Assembly: GCA_033558025.1 (NCBI GenBank)
Contig: JAUCEF010000008.1
Coordinates: forward strand, 1,240,001 to 1,304,000
Direction of reading: 5' to 3'
Length of the DNA stretch: 64,000 bases
From: Phytophthora sp. 'mugwort'
Taxonomy: Eukaryota; Oomycota; Peronosporomycetes; Peronosporales; Peronosporaceae
In this document: piece by piece, positions 21,066-32,897 of the stretch
Layout: every line of letters begins with the position of its first letter
Position numbering within the stretch: position 1 is the first letter of the stretch
The notes under the pieces: generated by a model
Database searches by the model: none
What the model saw: the letters and a program-made list of their open reading frames with translations, nothing else
What the model was told of the DNA's origin: nothing
Position numbers and translations under genes: made by a program

Positions 21066-23412
21066 TACCAGCTTATTTCTAGAATAGTCCGGTATTCCCA
21101 AAATGCTGAAAATATCTCAGGCCAATAGAAAGCTGGATTATCGGCACTTCAAGTTGAAGCGGTTTACTGCTTATAGTGCAGACCACAAGAAAAACAATGT
21201 ATAATATAATATAGAGTGCGCCGCTTACTCAAGGCTCATTACAACTTTGACTGCGAAGAGGACAGTCGCGATGAGGAGGGCTTCGCGACGCCTTGACACC
21301 CTTCAGAGAACTGTTAGGCAGCAGCTGGCAGCTGATAAGATGTGAACTCCTCAGATCAATATGTTGTCGAAAGCCGACTTCGATGACATCCATAGAGCTC
21401 ATACCGAAGCAGTTATTCTGTCCATTAGAACATGTACCACTTCTAACACCTTTCTCCGTTTTTGTTCAGACGAAAAAGTGTAACAAAATCTGAGTTTCGG
21501 ATGGCATGCTGGCCAATGTTACACGGCTTGGATATTTTTTGCAAGTGGACATGCTGCGTGAGCGCGAATCTACGTCGCTCAATGACTAAGATAATTGCTA
21601 AAACCCGTGGCAAAATGGCTAGCCACATCGAGGAGCGCAACCTGCGCGTTAGTGTGCAAATCAATGGCGCCCCGGTGTATTCAGTCAACAACCTAAGTGT
21701 ATTTGTTGAATTATTAGCAACTCTTGCTGACGTATCTACTGGTCTCAAGGCGATACATAACGCTGTTCCCTTGACCTTTGGAAGAAAGTCGATGCACGCT
21801 TCGCTCGGAAGCAACAAAACTATCTATTGCTGCTTCTGGGAAACATTTTGTAGATATTGCACGAATTAAGACTTCAGTCGTGCAGGGAGTGCCGATATAC
21901 AAGTCACCAGAGAAGTGGCAACAGTGCAGCCTGTACTGTTGCCATCTCTCTTTACCTGCTACGACGAGCAGTTTGAGTACTTGTGTCCGCTTGCTCCGCG
22001 TTTTGCCGTGTCCGACCATCCTGAAAACCAGCCTTATTTTCAGGAGGAAGCTGTAATATATTGGGGTTAGCTGTTAGACGAGGAGGACAATAGCTCTGCG
22101 CCATAACAGAAACGTGAGAGGAAGAGACAAGAATCGCCAGTTATATTACCGAGGTTATCGGAGATACCTTGAAGTTGATGCTGCCCGCTGTAAACCGCGG
22201 TGTGACGCCCGGTATGACGGGCCACTAATTACGTCGAGGAGCCGCCGCGTACGCTAATGCGTCGCCGAAGCTGGCTATCAACTCGTGGGCATGGTTGTTG
22301 ACGTCGTAAGCAAGCCGTTGTGCCTACATATGGACATCGACAAAAGAGGATCCGTGTGTAGCTAAAGTGTAAGCGATATTCAGCGCCAGACCTACGGTTG
22401 CAACACCAATTATCAGCAGCGGTTTTGCGTGCTGGGGTACAGCCAGCTCGTCGACCTACACAACGCCATGTGCTGGGCTTCGAGGACGCTCGTTCCTACG
22501 TTGCTCTGAATGCTTTGACGCCACCATGGCCTCGCTGCTGATGGGTCTGGAAACAGTTCTTGCCGCGACAGCAAGCGCGAGCACAAATCCTGTCTTTGAG
22601 TCTCGGTATATGTACGTCCTGGAGCGCAGAATCGCTGTCACGCATGGTCACCTTGGGGTCGGTATCTCCGCAGCAACTTGCTGTGAATGGGGAGTGCATC
22701 TCAGAGCTCACTGGCGGGCCATGAATCACACGCAGGTCGGCGATTTGGTAGCAGGGCGGGATACGCTGCTTTCATCAACTATAGAGAGCTTATTAAGTCA
22801 GTTGCTCATCATTGATGAGCGGCTTGGCCGCCTCTAGGATGCGCAACCTCATCTGCGCACGTCCACCTCCGAGTACGGAGCAAGTGCAAAGGGGCCCTGG
22901 CCGATTACCTGCAGTTGAGTTTGTTGTGGTCCCAGCGCCTGCAACATCGTCGCGCTGGCAGGATGCCTTCTGAGTTGGTACGCAAGTCATATCTGGCAAC
23001 GCTTAAAAAAAGGAGCAGAACCAACGCGCCCATGCAAATGCTGCTGTGAATATACTCATGGTGCTGTATGAGGCGCCGTTCGAAATACCTGGTTAACCTC
23101 CACATAATTATGCCAATGCGTACGAGGCTTGGAAGCAGTCGATTTGGGAGCTTGCCCAGAAATGGACCGGACGGCGAACGAATGGCTCCTTCCTTCGACC
23201 ACAACAAGATCAAACGAAGGCATCTTGCTGCGGGAGCGCCGGTGCGGTGTCGCACCCTGATGCGTATCACTCAATTCCAGCGCACTTCCTCTCTCTGAAA
23301 GCACATGGTTCCGCTGTCGGCTCGTGTAAGCCCACGTCACACATCTGGACAGTATCATACCTTTCGTAGGGATCACCTCCTATATTCACAGCAGCACAGG
23401 CATAATTTAAAT
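21066..23412. other. Gene-poor stretch with unassigned frames
   Basis: Frames at 21462-21869 (plus), 21714-22019 (minus), 22526-22837 (plus) and 22905-23270 (minus) were inspected. None has a recognisable domain, signal peptide or initiator. The frame around 23080-23180 on the plus strand has a coding look in two registers, suggesting decayed transposon sequence, but no family could be named. Confidence 0.35.
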
Positions 23413-23446
23413 TAGTTGTGTCTATATATATATATAGACACAACTA
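23413..23446. repeat. Perfect 34-bp palindrome with (TA)n centre
   Basis: The left half TAGTTGTGTCTATATAT is followed directly by its exact reverse complement. It lies 14 bp from the 3' side of the tRNA-like gene at 23460-23529. Confidence 0.9.
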
Positions 23447-23459
23447 GTGACAACAATAT

Positions 23460-23529
23460 TGCTGGAGGCCGGGATCGAACCGGCAACCTGGAAGCAGAGC
23501 TTCTAGCTCTACCACTTAGCTACACTAGC
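23460..23529 (-). tRNA. tRNA-like gene or tRNA pseudogene / SINE head
   Basis: The minus strand carries an intact Pol III A box (TAGCTAAGTGG) and B box (GGTTCGATCCC). A perfect 5-bp T stem (GCCGG/CCGGC) encloses the TTCGATC loop, and a D arm forms with GCT/AGC. The acceptor stem (GCTAGTG against CTCCAGC) pairs at 5 of 7 positions, and the anticodon arm is irregular. With a 7-nt loop the anticodon would be TCT, but position 33 is not T. The 70-nt length is slightly short. Either a diverged tRNA, a pseudogene, or the head of a tRNA-derived SINE, a class known in Phytophthora. Confidence 0.5.
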
Positions 23530-24560
23530 ATTGTCTCTAACATCACCTACCTACCGTCATCCACCGTCGTTCTGCTGTGCTGCTACCTCCGACCGCCGTC
23601 GGCCCTGCTGCCTCCCCACGCCGTGACATCGCCCACCAGCCACCACCCGCCATACCACTTCCCACCAGCCACCGCGCCGCTGCCGCTCGCCGAAACATCG
23701 ACCACCAGTTGCCATCCGCCGCACCGCTGTCGCCGTCAGTCCGTTGTGCCACGCGCCGTCCGTCCAGCTGTTGCCACCGGAGAACGCAGAAGAAGACGAT
23801 GAGTGGTCGGAGGTGGAATCATCAGTTCCGATTTGGTCCTTTTCACCGCCGTCCGGAATGGATAAGTTGCCGTTGGTTGGAAGATGTTTTTGTTTGAACT
23901 AGTGTGGCGCTATTGCAGGTTTCCGGTTTCCGGTCCGGAACTGTCAATTACTGTGTTTTTTATCGTGTTTGTCTCACCTTTTAGTGCACTAAATGTTTCC
24001 CTCACGGTGAACATGCAAGGTAAGGCGACTAGGCAGCACTTTCGTAAAACCTCTACCCGCTTCTCACCTTATTCAAGCCGCTTCATTATCTTGCAGCTTT
24101 GCATGATTTGTCTTGGTTTCTACTTTTACGACCTTGCATGTCCACCGTGACTAACCAAGAAGATTGGCGATAAATGCGAACATCGCCCGCCATAGATGTC
24201 CAAGTAGCCGGAGGGGGGGGGCATTAGCTCGGCGCCATGGACCAGCCACCGTCGTACCCTTCGTGGGCGCCACGTGTGACCCGCACGAGTCAGAATGTTA
24301 AGCGCGGGCGTCTCCCGAGCGACGATTCCCTGTAGGCGACCAACACCACCAACAGGACACCATGTATGGACAGCTCATGAGCATGCGCTTGCTCAGAGAC
24401 CAGTTAGGCCGCCCTTGGAGGTGAAACAACTTGTGTAATGATCGACGCCGAGCACGTGTGGGACAAAATTCTCACCGCGGCCTCAACGTGATAGTGCGCC
24501 CATATGTCAAGATACAACAGCTGGACTAGTCCGACGCGCTGAACACGGACCCGCACGAGG
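23530..24560. other. Low-complexity and gene-poor stretch
   Basis: 23560-23770 is rich in CCACC/CCGCC runs, giving Pro/Ala/Arg-rich frames on both strands that are not credible genes. The remainder has no recognised feature. Confidence 0.4.
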
Positions 24561-24572
24561 CGGACGGACAAC

Positions 24573-24900
24573 TTGGTGCCGGCCTATACGTTCCCGACGC
24601 AACCTGGAGAAACCTTACAAGCTGACAATTGGGTCGGCTGGGATCAGAACCCCTACATGGCCAACGTGCTGATCGGCGTGACCCCTTGGCCAACTTTCCT
24701 AACATTGACGGGTCAGAACCGGGAGCAGGTCGCTCAACCCGTTCTACATCGCTCGGTTGACCTACCAAATCGTCTTCGCCAGCACCTACCAGATGACCAC
24801 GCAGTCGGTCGTCATGAGTGGATTGGGCGGCTCCTGAAAGACCGAATCGTCCAAGACTGCCTTCGGCCACCTGACCATGCGACGGTCATGGACAAATTAT
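24573..24900 (+). pseudogene. Myosin motor-domain fragment (P-loop region)
   Basis: In two alternating frames the plus strand reads YMANVLIGVTPWPTF (from about 24654), then RSLNPFYIARLTYQIVFAS and YQMTTQSVVMSGLGGS-stop-KTESSK. This matches the start of the myosin head: the NVLxxVNP motif, the AxxAYxxM helix region and the ATP-binding P-loop GESGAGKTE. Here the P-loop is mutated (GLGGS) and broken by a TGA, and the frame switches around 24700. Only about 100 residues of the motor are represented. It is a decayed gene copy or a fragment moved by a transposon, without neighbouring myosin exons. Confidence 0.6.
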
Positions 24901-25292
24901 TATACGGCGCGGGAATGTCGATCATGTACAGCCTCCCAGTAGTCGCGCTGTGGACTAAAAGTCTGGACAACATAAACAAAGTAAGCTCAAATGATGAATC
25001 TTACTACTTGCCTTGAGCGATATCAATCGTAATATAGAATTCTTCTTTCATCGTGATCTTATCAATGATAGCTAGTTAACGCGGAAACCATTATTAATTC
25101 AGTACACTTCCACCAGGCTCCGGAAAATACAGTAAAACACGGACTGGAGGCTCACATTGAGCAGTAATAACGGCCGCAGTACGCATGCATTTCCGAAATG
25201 AATGACTGGGCCAATATAAATGTATTGCAGTGTGCACGTGCATGCGCATTGCATAGCACCTACTCATCAGACTCAATGAGCGATGATGGATT

Positions 25293-25760
25293 TTACATCT
25301 CGCGGTTATCTCGCAGAAAAGCGATCAGCTCGAAGTTCGCAGGCAGCATGCAGCTGCGCTGCGGCGTCATGATCAACTTACACATGGAGAACAGGCGCTT
25401 CACCGTGCTCGTCGTCGGCGACACCAGTTTGGCTTGAGTGTTGTGGCGGATGCCAGTACGCGTCGAGATGTGTTGTTTATTGACCTTTCTCAAGACGGCG
25501 ACCGCGTAGTCGCACTGGGGCTTCTCTCTTTCTTTTTGCGTTTCTTGCCGACCGGACGCTCAGCGCCGCCGTCACCATTGCTGTCACTCGCCACCTCGCA
25601 ATTCTTTGCCAGGCACGCCTCCGTGACCGTCAGCGTGTCGCCGTTGCCGAACTTGACAGCGTACTCGAACACCGGAGAGTGTACAACAACTTGGCCGAGG
25701 CGCGGAGATGATCACTTCAAAGCAGGCATCATCACCAAGCAGCGTAAGTTCACGCAAGCT
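25293..25760 (-). mobile_element. hAT transposase C-terminal remnant
   Basis: The minus strand at 25493-25293 encodes VKRLFSMCKLIMTPQRS followed by MLPANFELIAFLRDNREM and a stop, the hAT dimerisation-region end where a conserved V/ERLFS motif precedes L-x-P-xxFE. Upstream (25760-25490) a second frame reads FEYAVKFGNGDTLTVTEACL and then a Lys-rich segment that stops before the C-terminal block, so the gene is disrupted. It is not continuous with the hAT piece at 5150-5690. Confidence 0.6.
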
Positions 25761-25913
25761 TAATCCAGAAACCTTTGACTGCCAAGTCGTGCAAGCAAGG
25801 GGCGGCACACAGCGAAGAAAGATGACTGTGGTCGAATTCCGACTGCAACTGTTTGTGTACTCGACGAAGCCGGAAAGTTAGTAGTACTTCGTGTTCGCCT
25901 TGCCTGCATCATA

Positions 25914-26660
25914 ATGTACCAACTTGATAACGTTCCCGTGCAGATTAAAAGCTTGACAGCAAACGAAAGGGTAACCGTGGCGTTGGTAGAAAAAGAACTA
26001 AGTCATATCACGCAACCTGAAGGAAGAAAGTATCCGGCACCTCTAGCGCTCGAAGGTTTGACTCGCAAGATACATCGCCCGCCGTACCAGCTTCAGCTCG
26101 ACCACAGCGTGGTGGAGTTCCTGGCGGAGAGAGAAGACCTCCAGCCCTCTCTGGACAAATGATCATCGGGCAGGCGCGAAGTCTTGCGCGCCGCCTCTAT
26201 ATTCATTGGGTGGACAATCTCGAGTAGGACCGTCGTGGCTGCGCACCCTGCAGGCGCTGTATGGCATCCGCTGGCGAAGTGCGTATGGCGAGTCTGGGGC
26301 CGTGGACTTACAGACGGTGGCCTCCGCGTGTTAGCGCCTACTTAGCGTTATTGGTCAGTGTGCGGGTCAGGACGTCTATAATATGGACGAAACCAGGTTC
26401 TACTCCACATCAACGTACATCGAGCCTCCCTCCGCTTGCACGCGACCCCCGCGCGGAAACAAGACAAGTCGCGCATCACTCTTGTCTTGTGCGGCAATGC
26501 TAGGGGCAGCAGCAATGTGCCGTTACTACTCATCGAGCAGGCGGCAAATCCATGAAAGAAGAAGCCTTGCAGCTCCGAGTTTAAGTCTCACCGATCCTCA
26601 CCGGCTGTGGCTGCTAGATCGCGACGAATATATGCGTGCAATGTAGGCGCGTTTTAGTGT
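25914..26660 (+). mobile_element. Degenerate Tc5/jerky-like DDE transposase
   Basis: Plus-strand frames from 25914 to 26160 contain LEGLTRKIHRPPYQLQLDHS and VVEFLAEREDLQPSL, resembling the DNA-binding half. Further on, different frames give VYNMDETRFY (about 26380-26400), KTSRA and ITLVLCGNARGSSNVPLLLI (about 26478-26540). These are the first two catalytic blocks of DDE_1 transposases (NMDETG and the L-x-C-N-AxG segment). At least two frameshifts and stops separate them. Confidence 0.55.
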
Positions 26661-29390
26661 TCGTTGACAATGCATCCTCATATCGCGAAGAGGGACTCAA
26701 TGTGGCTAATGCTGGCGTTGAGAAGATACTGCTGAAAAGTTTCAGACGCTAGATCAAGGTGTCATATATTGTGTGAAGCGCTCGCCCTGCGCAAAAAGAT
26801 GGACTTTTATTAATGGAGACAGATAACGTAACGCGAAGCCATTAGTAGTAGCCAAGTAGGAATGCTTAGAGGAGTCCGATGGGGCGCTGACACATAGCAG
26901 GACCTTACGGTAAAGACGATTGAGCACTTCTAGCGGTTCTGACTTGATCAACAAAGCGGATCCAGCTTCAGTCTGCACTACCTACATAAATCAGCGGACC
27001 TGTTTTCTTGCATCCTCGCTACCTCCACACTCGTATTTGCCTCAAAGTTGTATCAGACGGAGGTGTTCTTCATCGTACTGAATATATCAGACAGTCAAAG
27101 TTATTACTATTTGAATATATTTGATATTCATACAGTAAAGTACTTTGATATCTGGAATAAATCGTCTCGTTGGGATAAAAATCGGCTTCGAACAAAACTT
27201 AGTCGGTAACATAATATTAGAAGTCAATATCCTGTTCCAGTGTGAAAAATTGCGTGATCAAAGGATATTTCAATGGAATACAGAGAAAACGGAAACATTA
27301 TATATCGCTTAAGCGGGTGAGGGTACGCGGCAGCACACCTGGCAACGCTTTGACAAAAAAAGGAAAGCAATAAGCTTCGTCGTCGAGGTTGTGCGTGCTT
27401 CCTCAAAAGCGCGTGAAGTCAGCGGAGCATACTTCGGCGGTCTCAGGCGCCTAGCTCCCTCGCACCGGCCTCCGTACTCCAGAGCCATGGCTAAATGCAG
27501 CTAAAAGGCGTACCAAGGACGCGGCATCAGGTTGATGGACTGCAGTACGTAAGCATCCCGGTGGTGGCGCCATCGCTTACCATTGCAGTACAGAACCCCC
27601 TCTCAATAAGCGCACCGCGTCACTTAATACCTCGGATATCTGCCCAAAGTAACTAGAGTTCGAAGAGGCCAATCATTGTAATTTCGCCCTTATTTATTCC
27701 TTCCAAATCGCTTTGGCTACGTAGCAGGGTTTATTGATGGGAGTATATTATTAGCGTTTATCTTGACGCAGTCTGATGGTGATTCGGATAGGGAGGCTGT
27801 ACGAATCATGGAAGTCGTTCTGAGATCACCCCCGGCGAGCAAGGGGGAGAATTCTGAAGCTGAAGAAGTCGGGAAGGATGAGCCTTCACTCGAACTTGCG
27901 CTCTTCTTCGCGTGGCACAATACAGCCTTGGCTATTGCTTTGTCTGGCCATTGTTAGCGATGTCGCCAAGCAAAGTTGTCATGATTCTTGTGGAACACAA
28001 TCATTAAGTTATAGTGTTAACAAATATACCACATAAATAAACATTTTACTGCAGTCAAAGCTGCCTAATGTGCAACCAAAGTTGGACCACCGTACTGATT
28101 GCAGTCGGTAAGGTCTTGTGGTGTCAATTTTGGTTGAGGGCTGGGCTACTTTCAATTGCAATAAACATATTAATTAGGCGGAATAGGGGTTAGAAATTGT
28201 TTTTATTTATCTTCCAATAAACTTTATGATAACTTTGTTTGTCGTCATCGCCAGTTATGGCCGGGCAAAGGTGTAGATAGCTCTAGTTTATGAAATAAGG
28301 AATGTTGATCCGATGGAGTCTCGTGCTATGCTGCGTTTCAAAATATCTTAGTGCCAGCCGGTTCGACTGGGGCGGAGGCTGGCCAGTAGCTGCTCGGTAA
28401 TCCATAATTCGAGTTGACGCTTCGCTAGTCCTCGCTTGGAGGGCTAACTGAACAGCTTGGATTGACTGCACTCAGTTCGTGGTACGGCGCCGGCAAACTG
28501 GCAGCTCCTGCTCCTTGGTCAGTCACACGCGCTTCCGGAAGCCTCGTTTTCTTGTCGGCGTAACCCCCGTTCGATTTTCGTCGGTAGGAGCTTGCAAGTT
28601 GGGAAGTGCGTTCGCATTCCTCGAACGCGCGCAATGAACTGATCACTTTGGTGAACTTCCTGCGTTCTTCCAATGTACTCGTTCTGACAGTTTTGATTTG
28701 TGGAATTCTCGGTAATGAGTTGTGATTGATGGAAGCGCTACCGTCGGTTTATTAAATCGGTAGTTCTGATCAAAACGTGTATAGTGTTCGGGAGCGTGGC
28801 GTCCAGCAGGTTATTCGATGTTGCTCGTTCTTTATTGAAGCAAGACACTGTAACCATGATACCTCGAGCGATGACATTCCGGCAAGATGCGTACATGTAC
28901 ATGATCACAGGCCTCACTGTCAGTTCGGAAACTTGGTGAAGAAACATCCTCTAAAGATGAAAGTTTCAACACACTAATAAAACACTGGTGTAAAAAAAAA
29001 ACGACCGCATACCGCGTACCGGTAAGTCATTACTGCTACTTATGCCGTCGTGTTATTTTGGTGATATTGTGGTTTGCATCCAAAATATCAGCTCCCATAG
29101 TGAGAGTGCTCGATTTGATTCAAAGCTCACACCTCGGATCAGCTGCTACAAAAGCATCGATTAATTAGCGCTCCAGATGACTGAACTGCCGTTTTAGATC
29201 GGAATATCCACACAACCTATAGTAAACCGTCGCCATTTGCTTACGTAAGGACTTGCCCCAGTTTATATACAAGTGATCATTTTTCAGGATAATTGTACCA
29301 GGACACGTTTCAGTGGTGTCCGCGAAGCCTCAAAAATCCATTGGCGTGAGACGAATCGGACGCTTTAATGTATGCCGTCGATTTTCGATA
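26661..29390. other. Long gene-poor stretch
   Basis: Short frames only. The longest, 28425-28673 (minus), with EERRKFTKVISSLRAFEECE, and 27763-27957 (plus), with DSDREAVRIMEVVLRSPPAS, look slightly coding but match no family I recognise. The region is AT-rich; no tRNA or clear repeat was found. Confidence 0.35.
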
Positions 29391-29397
29391 GCATGCA

Positions 29398-29780
29398 GTG
29401 TTCTTGATGCATGTGTACGGTGTAAGTTTACAGTACGTGAGTGATATTCTTGGCCCGAAAGCTCGAACGTTGCGGCATTGCATGCTTTTTCTTTCCGACG
29501 GAGTAGTAGAGGTGCGAAAGCCCTCTAAGACTACGTCACGATGGCCAAGTGATGTTGTCGACACAGTGGATTTGTATGTAAAGGGATACCCTACGTTTTA
29601 TATTGAAGAGCTGCAAACCTTTCTTCGGAGGTTTCGTCTTCTTTGAAGTATCTGAAAGTACAATATGCAGAGCGTTGAACTTTGATAGGAATCTTTCTCG
29701 TAAGGTGCTGACGAAAGCAGCTAGAGAATGTTACCGTGCGAGGTCGCCGCATACAAACAAAAACTAGAGGCTATCTGCTG
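29398..29780 (+). mobile_element. Tc1/IS630-like transposase N-terminal remnant
   Basis: The plus-strand frame reads VYGVSLQYVSDILGPKART, then FLSDGVVEVRKPSKTTSRWP and LYVKGYPTFYIEELQTFLRR. This is the paired helix-turn-helix pattern of Tc1/IS630-type transposases. After a frameshift near 29635 the continuation is TICRALNFDRNLSRKVLTKA. The DDE catalytic part is not recognisable downstream. Confidence 0.6.
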
Positions 29781-31000
29781 TAGCTCGGAGTAATCCAAGT
29801 AGTGGTCGTTCGGGTGGCGTCAGGCGCGCGAAAAACTCAAACAAAAAAGCCTCATAGAGCCGGCCGGGGGAGAGCGGCTGCCTGCATCTTCCGCACATCC
29901 ACATCGGTGATACAGGTTCATCGGCCCTGAAGCAGCCTCTCGAAAGTGCCGTCAACAACCTCCACAATCAACTTGACGAGAATTTTTCGTTGACTCCACG
30001 AAGATGTGAGTTCCATCAACAGTGTAGGATTTTCGCCAAGCTCGGGGCTGTCGAGGAAGCGCAGCACTTTCGCCACTTGGAATCTCTCGTTCGCGATGAA
30101 CGCGAACTGCTTGGTCTTTCCTTTTCGAGGACAATGTTCTCGAGGTCCGGTTCGGAACACTACAGAAGCGTGCAGCATCTTGTCTAGCGGTAGCGCTCCT
30201 ACTCGAGGAGTTTGGACAGCCATGATCTCTTGTTAAAAATGCAGTAACCAGTGAGCATATGCGTAACGACTCCTTGTAACGCGTCATTTACGTACTTATG
30301 TCTTGAGGACTACTCGACGACTGCTTTAGACGGACTGCAGGACTTGAGCCGTGCTACTAGCTTCCAGGTGCTACCGATCTCGTTGCAGCTAGCCTCCGTG
30401 CTGCTGGCCTCCGTGGGTCTGCCGGACTTGTTGGCGTCCGAGCTGCTGACTACCGTGCTGTTTGTGTAGTTAGGAATAATAGCAAGTCAGTATGGCGGCC
30501 GTGAGTTGGAAGCGAATCCGCGGAGAAGCTTACCTAGGGGTGGCAACTTTGTTTATGAATGGATGGGAGTGCCCTGGACAAAGGCTGAATACTGCCTAGA
30601 TTTATTAGTCATGCCTTGTTTTTTTTTACCAGCTTTATTTCTCGTGGAAGTCGAGATGACAGTTAAATCGTGGCGGCAAAAAATCTATGCAAGGCACAAT
30701 ACTTGCCACCTTTTTGCATACAAGACCAATTTCTGGTTGACTGTCAATTACCGCTTCTGGAATTCCATAGCATGGTCTACAGCTTAAGAAACTGCAATGC
30801 ACGCCTAGGACATGATGGCTGGTGATAAACATTCACCGCGTCGGATCACGTATACTTCTCTGGCGAACGACAAAATGGCCATTAGTGTTTTATGCAAACC
30901 GCACAAGAATGCAACTGGTTTAAAAAGGGGTGTTAAAGGGGTGTGGTAGGCATACAAGTTAAAGCTACTGCCGAGCAAGTCACCAAAGTCGACAAAATCG
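29781..31000. other. Gene-poor stretch with unassigned frames
   Basis: A minus-strand frame at 30223-29918 (LDKMLHASVVFRTGPREHCP ... VAKVLRFLDSPELGENPTLL) is open for 101 residues and looks coding, but has no recognised family. It may be a gene fragment. 30506-30787 (plus) is another unassigned frame. Confidence 0.35.
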
Positions 31001-31013
31001 CTGGCTGCCCGAG

Positions 31014-32110
31014 GTGAGTTCCCTATGTGCTGCCCACACCACCTTTTTGCCAGCACCACAAACATCACGCACTGTCCACCATTATGCCTCGAGCGACAGG
31101 CCAAGCGGACATCCCCTCTCCCAGACCTGTGTGCCACTTGTCATCTTCCTCGCGCAGCGCAGCATCTGCTACCGCTTGCTACGATGTGGAATTGCGGCTG
31201 AGATGGCGGCCTTCTCTGTCTGTCTGAACACTGTCAAAAAGGTCTGGAAGATGCGTGGCGCCTCCACCGCCCTGACGGCTTCGACCCACTACCAGCCGCG
31301 ACGAGGCCACTAGATCACACCCGAGGAGGTGGCGGAGGGTCCCGCTCTGATTGGGGAAGACTCAGCACTCCCTCGCTGAAGCTGCCGGGATTCCATCGAC
31401 GACTTAGCAACTCCATCTACATGACGGTCTTATCCGGCGGTTAGTGTCGAGCGTTAAGCCGACGCTGACTGATGTGCACAAGACTCGGCGTCTCCAGTGA
31501 GCAGTTCAGCATGTTATTGTGCCACTAGGTACTGTAGTGTGTAATTTACCCACTTGGCTACCCTTACGTTGACTTTTACTTAACATTGATTGCTTTTGTA
31601 TGTGGTCGATTCTGCCGGATGCATCACATATATGATACTGTGCATGCAGACAAAACGTGGTTCAATCTCTACAAGGGGTTCACCAAGTACTACTTGACGG
31701 CATCTGAGAAGATACCCTACCGATCAAGCCCCAATAATCGTTGCATTGAAAAAATCAAGTTTTTGGCTGCTGTAGCCCGCGCTACGATTTCATCCTATGC
31801 AGTACTTAGACGGCAACCTATGGATTTTGCCCCTGGCTGAAGAAACAACATTGCAGCGAGGCTTACCACATCGACTGAAAGGCGCTGACGTCACATAAAG
31901 CTTCTCTATGACGCGGCAATTTTATCGTAAGCTGCCAGGGAAGGTAATCTATTCTAGCGCTCTGATTTGCAGTCAGTTAACAAAAGTATGCATTTGAGTT
32001 ATTATACACAGTTCGAAGATGCAGCACTGTATACGTCCAGCAGGATAATGACGACCCTCATGTCCGTGAGGATGACGCCGACCTGGAAGATAAGACGATA
32101 GGCGTCGTTG
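31014..32110 (+). mobile_element. Degenerate Tc1/mariner-like transposase
   Basis: In order on the plus strand: a helix-turn-helix-like part (31160-31260), VKPTLTDVHKTRRLQ (about 31450-31500), then a clear frame 31586-31840 with HIYDTVHADKTWFNLYKG, YYLTASEKIPYRSS and EKIKFLAAVARATI, and finally YVQQDNDDPHVREDDAD near 32030-32090. These are the first Asp block (VHxDEKWF) and second Asp block (QQDNAxPH) of mariner-type transposases. Several frameshifts and stops interrupt it. Confidence 0.7.
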
Positions 32111-32897
32111 ACCGGTGTATACGTTGCTCGAGCACCTCCTGAACGACCAGTTGGGCGAGGTCGAGGCGGCGGCCAGGGTCCAAGCGGTGTGAGACGGCTC
32201 GAATCATGCCAGGTGGAAGGTTACGTCGTGTGCGTCCTGGTCTGCTTGTCGTATTTCGTTGATCAGCAGAACGCTTGCTGACCATGGGAGCTTCTGCGAT
32301 CGGTGGCGGCGGCGGCCTCAGCGAAAATCGACACGGTTGTTTGCACGCTCGCTCCACGTGCACACACACGTCCGGATTGCACTCACGCAGCGCCGTATGC
32401 ATGAACACTTACTGATTCGGCATTCGCCAGTCGAACACGAACAACCATCCAACCTGCAAGCACCACCAATATACGCCACATTAGTCTATACAATAAGTAC
32501 CGTTTCCAGTATGCAAGACTCCTGCACCACCAATATAAACGTTGCAACTGCGCTTAGCAACTGCGTTATGCTCTCGCTCCACGCACCTATTTGGGCAATC
32601 GCGAGAGCAGGTGCACGCCTTCTCACACATGTGGTCGCGCTTTGTGCACGAACAGCCCGTCGTGTCGCACTTGCTTGGTAAGAGCATGGCTGATACGCGT
32701 GGTTATCAGTGCCACGATCCTGTAGACGTTGGTTGCGCGTTCTCTGTAGTAGCAACTAGTGGTTACTTCCGCCAGACCTCCGCTCCGGCTTCGTTGTGGA
32801 CACGACGGCTTGATATCCAGACGCCGTCCGCCACGGCCCCACATTTGCCGTTGGTTTGTTCCTTTGCAATAAACTCGTACAGCTGAATGCAAGAGAC
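32111..32897. other. Unassigned stretch with a Cys-rich frame
   Basis: The minus-strand frame at 32687-32481 encodes KCDTTGCSCTKRDHMCEKAC followed by TCSRDCPNRC, a CxC-type cysteine cluster. Upstream frames (32860-32700) with VWISSRRVHNEAGAEVWRK suggest it belongs to a longer decayed reading. CxC clusters occur in some transposon proteins and chromatin factors; no family is assigned. Confidence 0.35.

Noticed and set aside
23543..23897. Pro/Arg-rich frames on both strands
   Set aside because: Simple-sequence CCACC/CCGCC runs; no domain or promoter.
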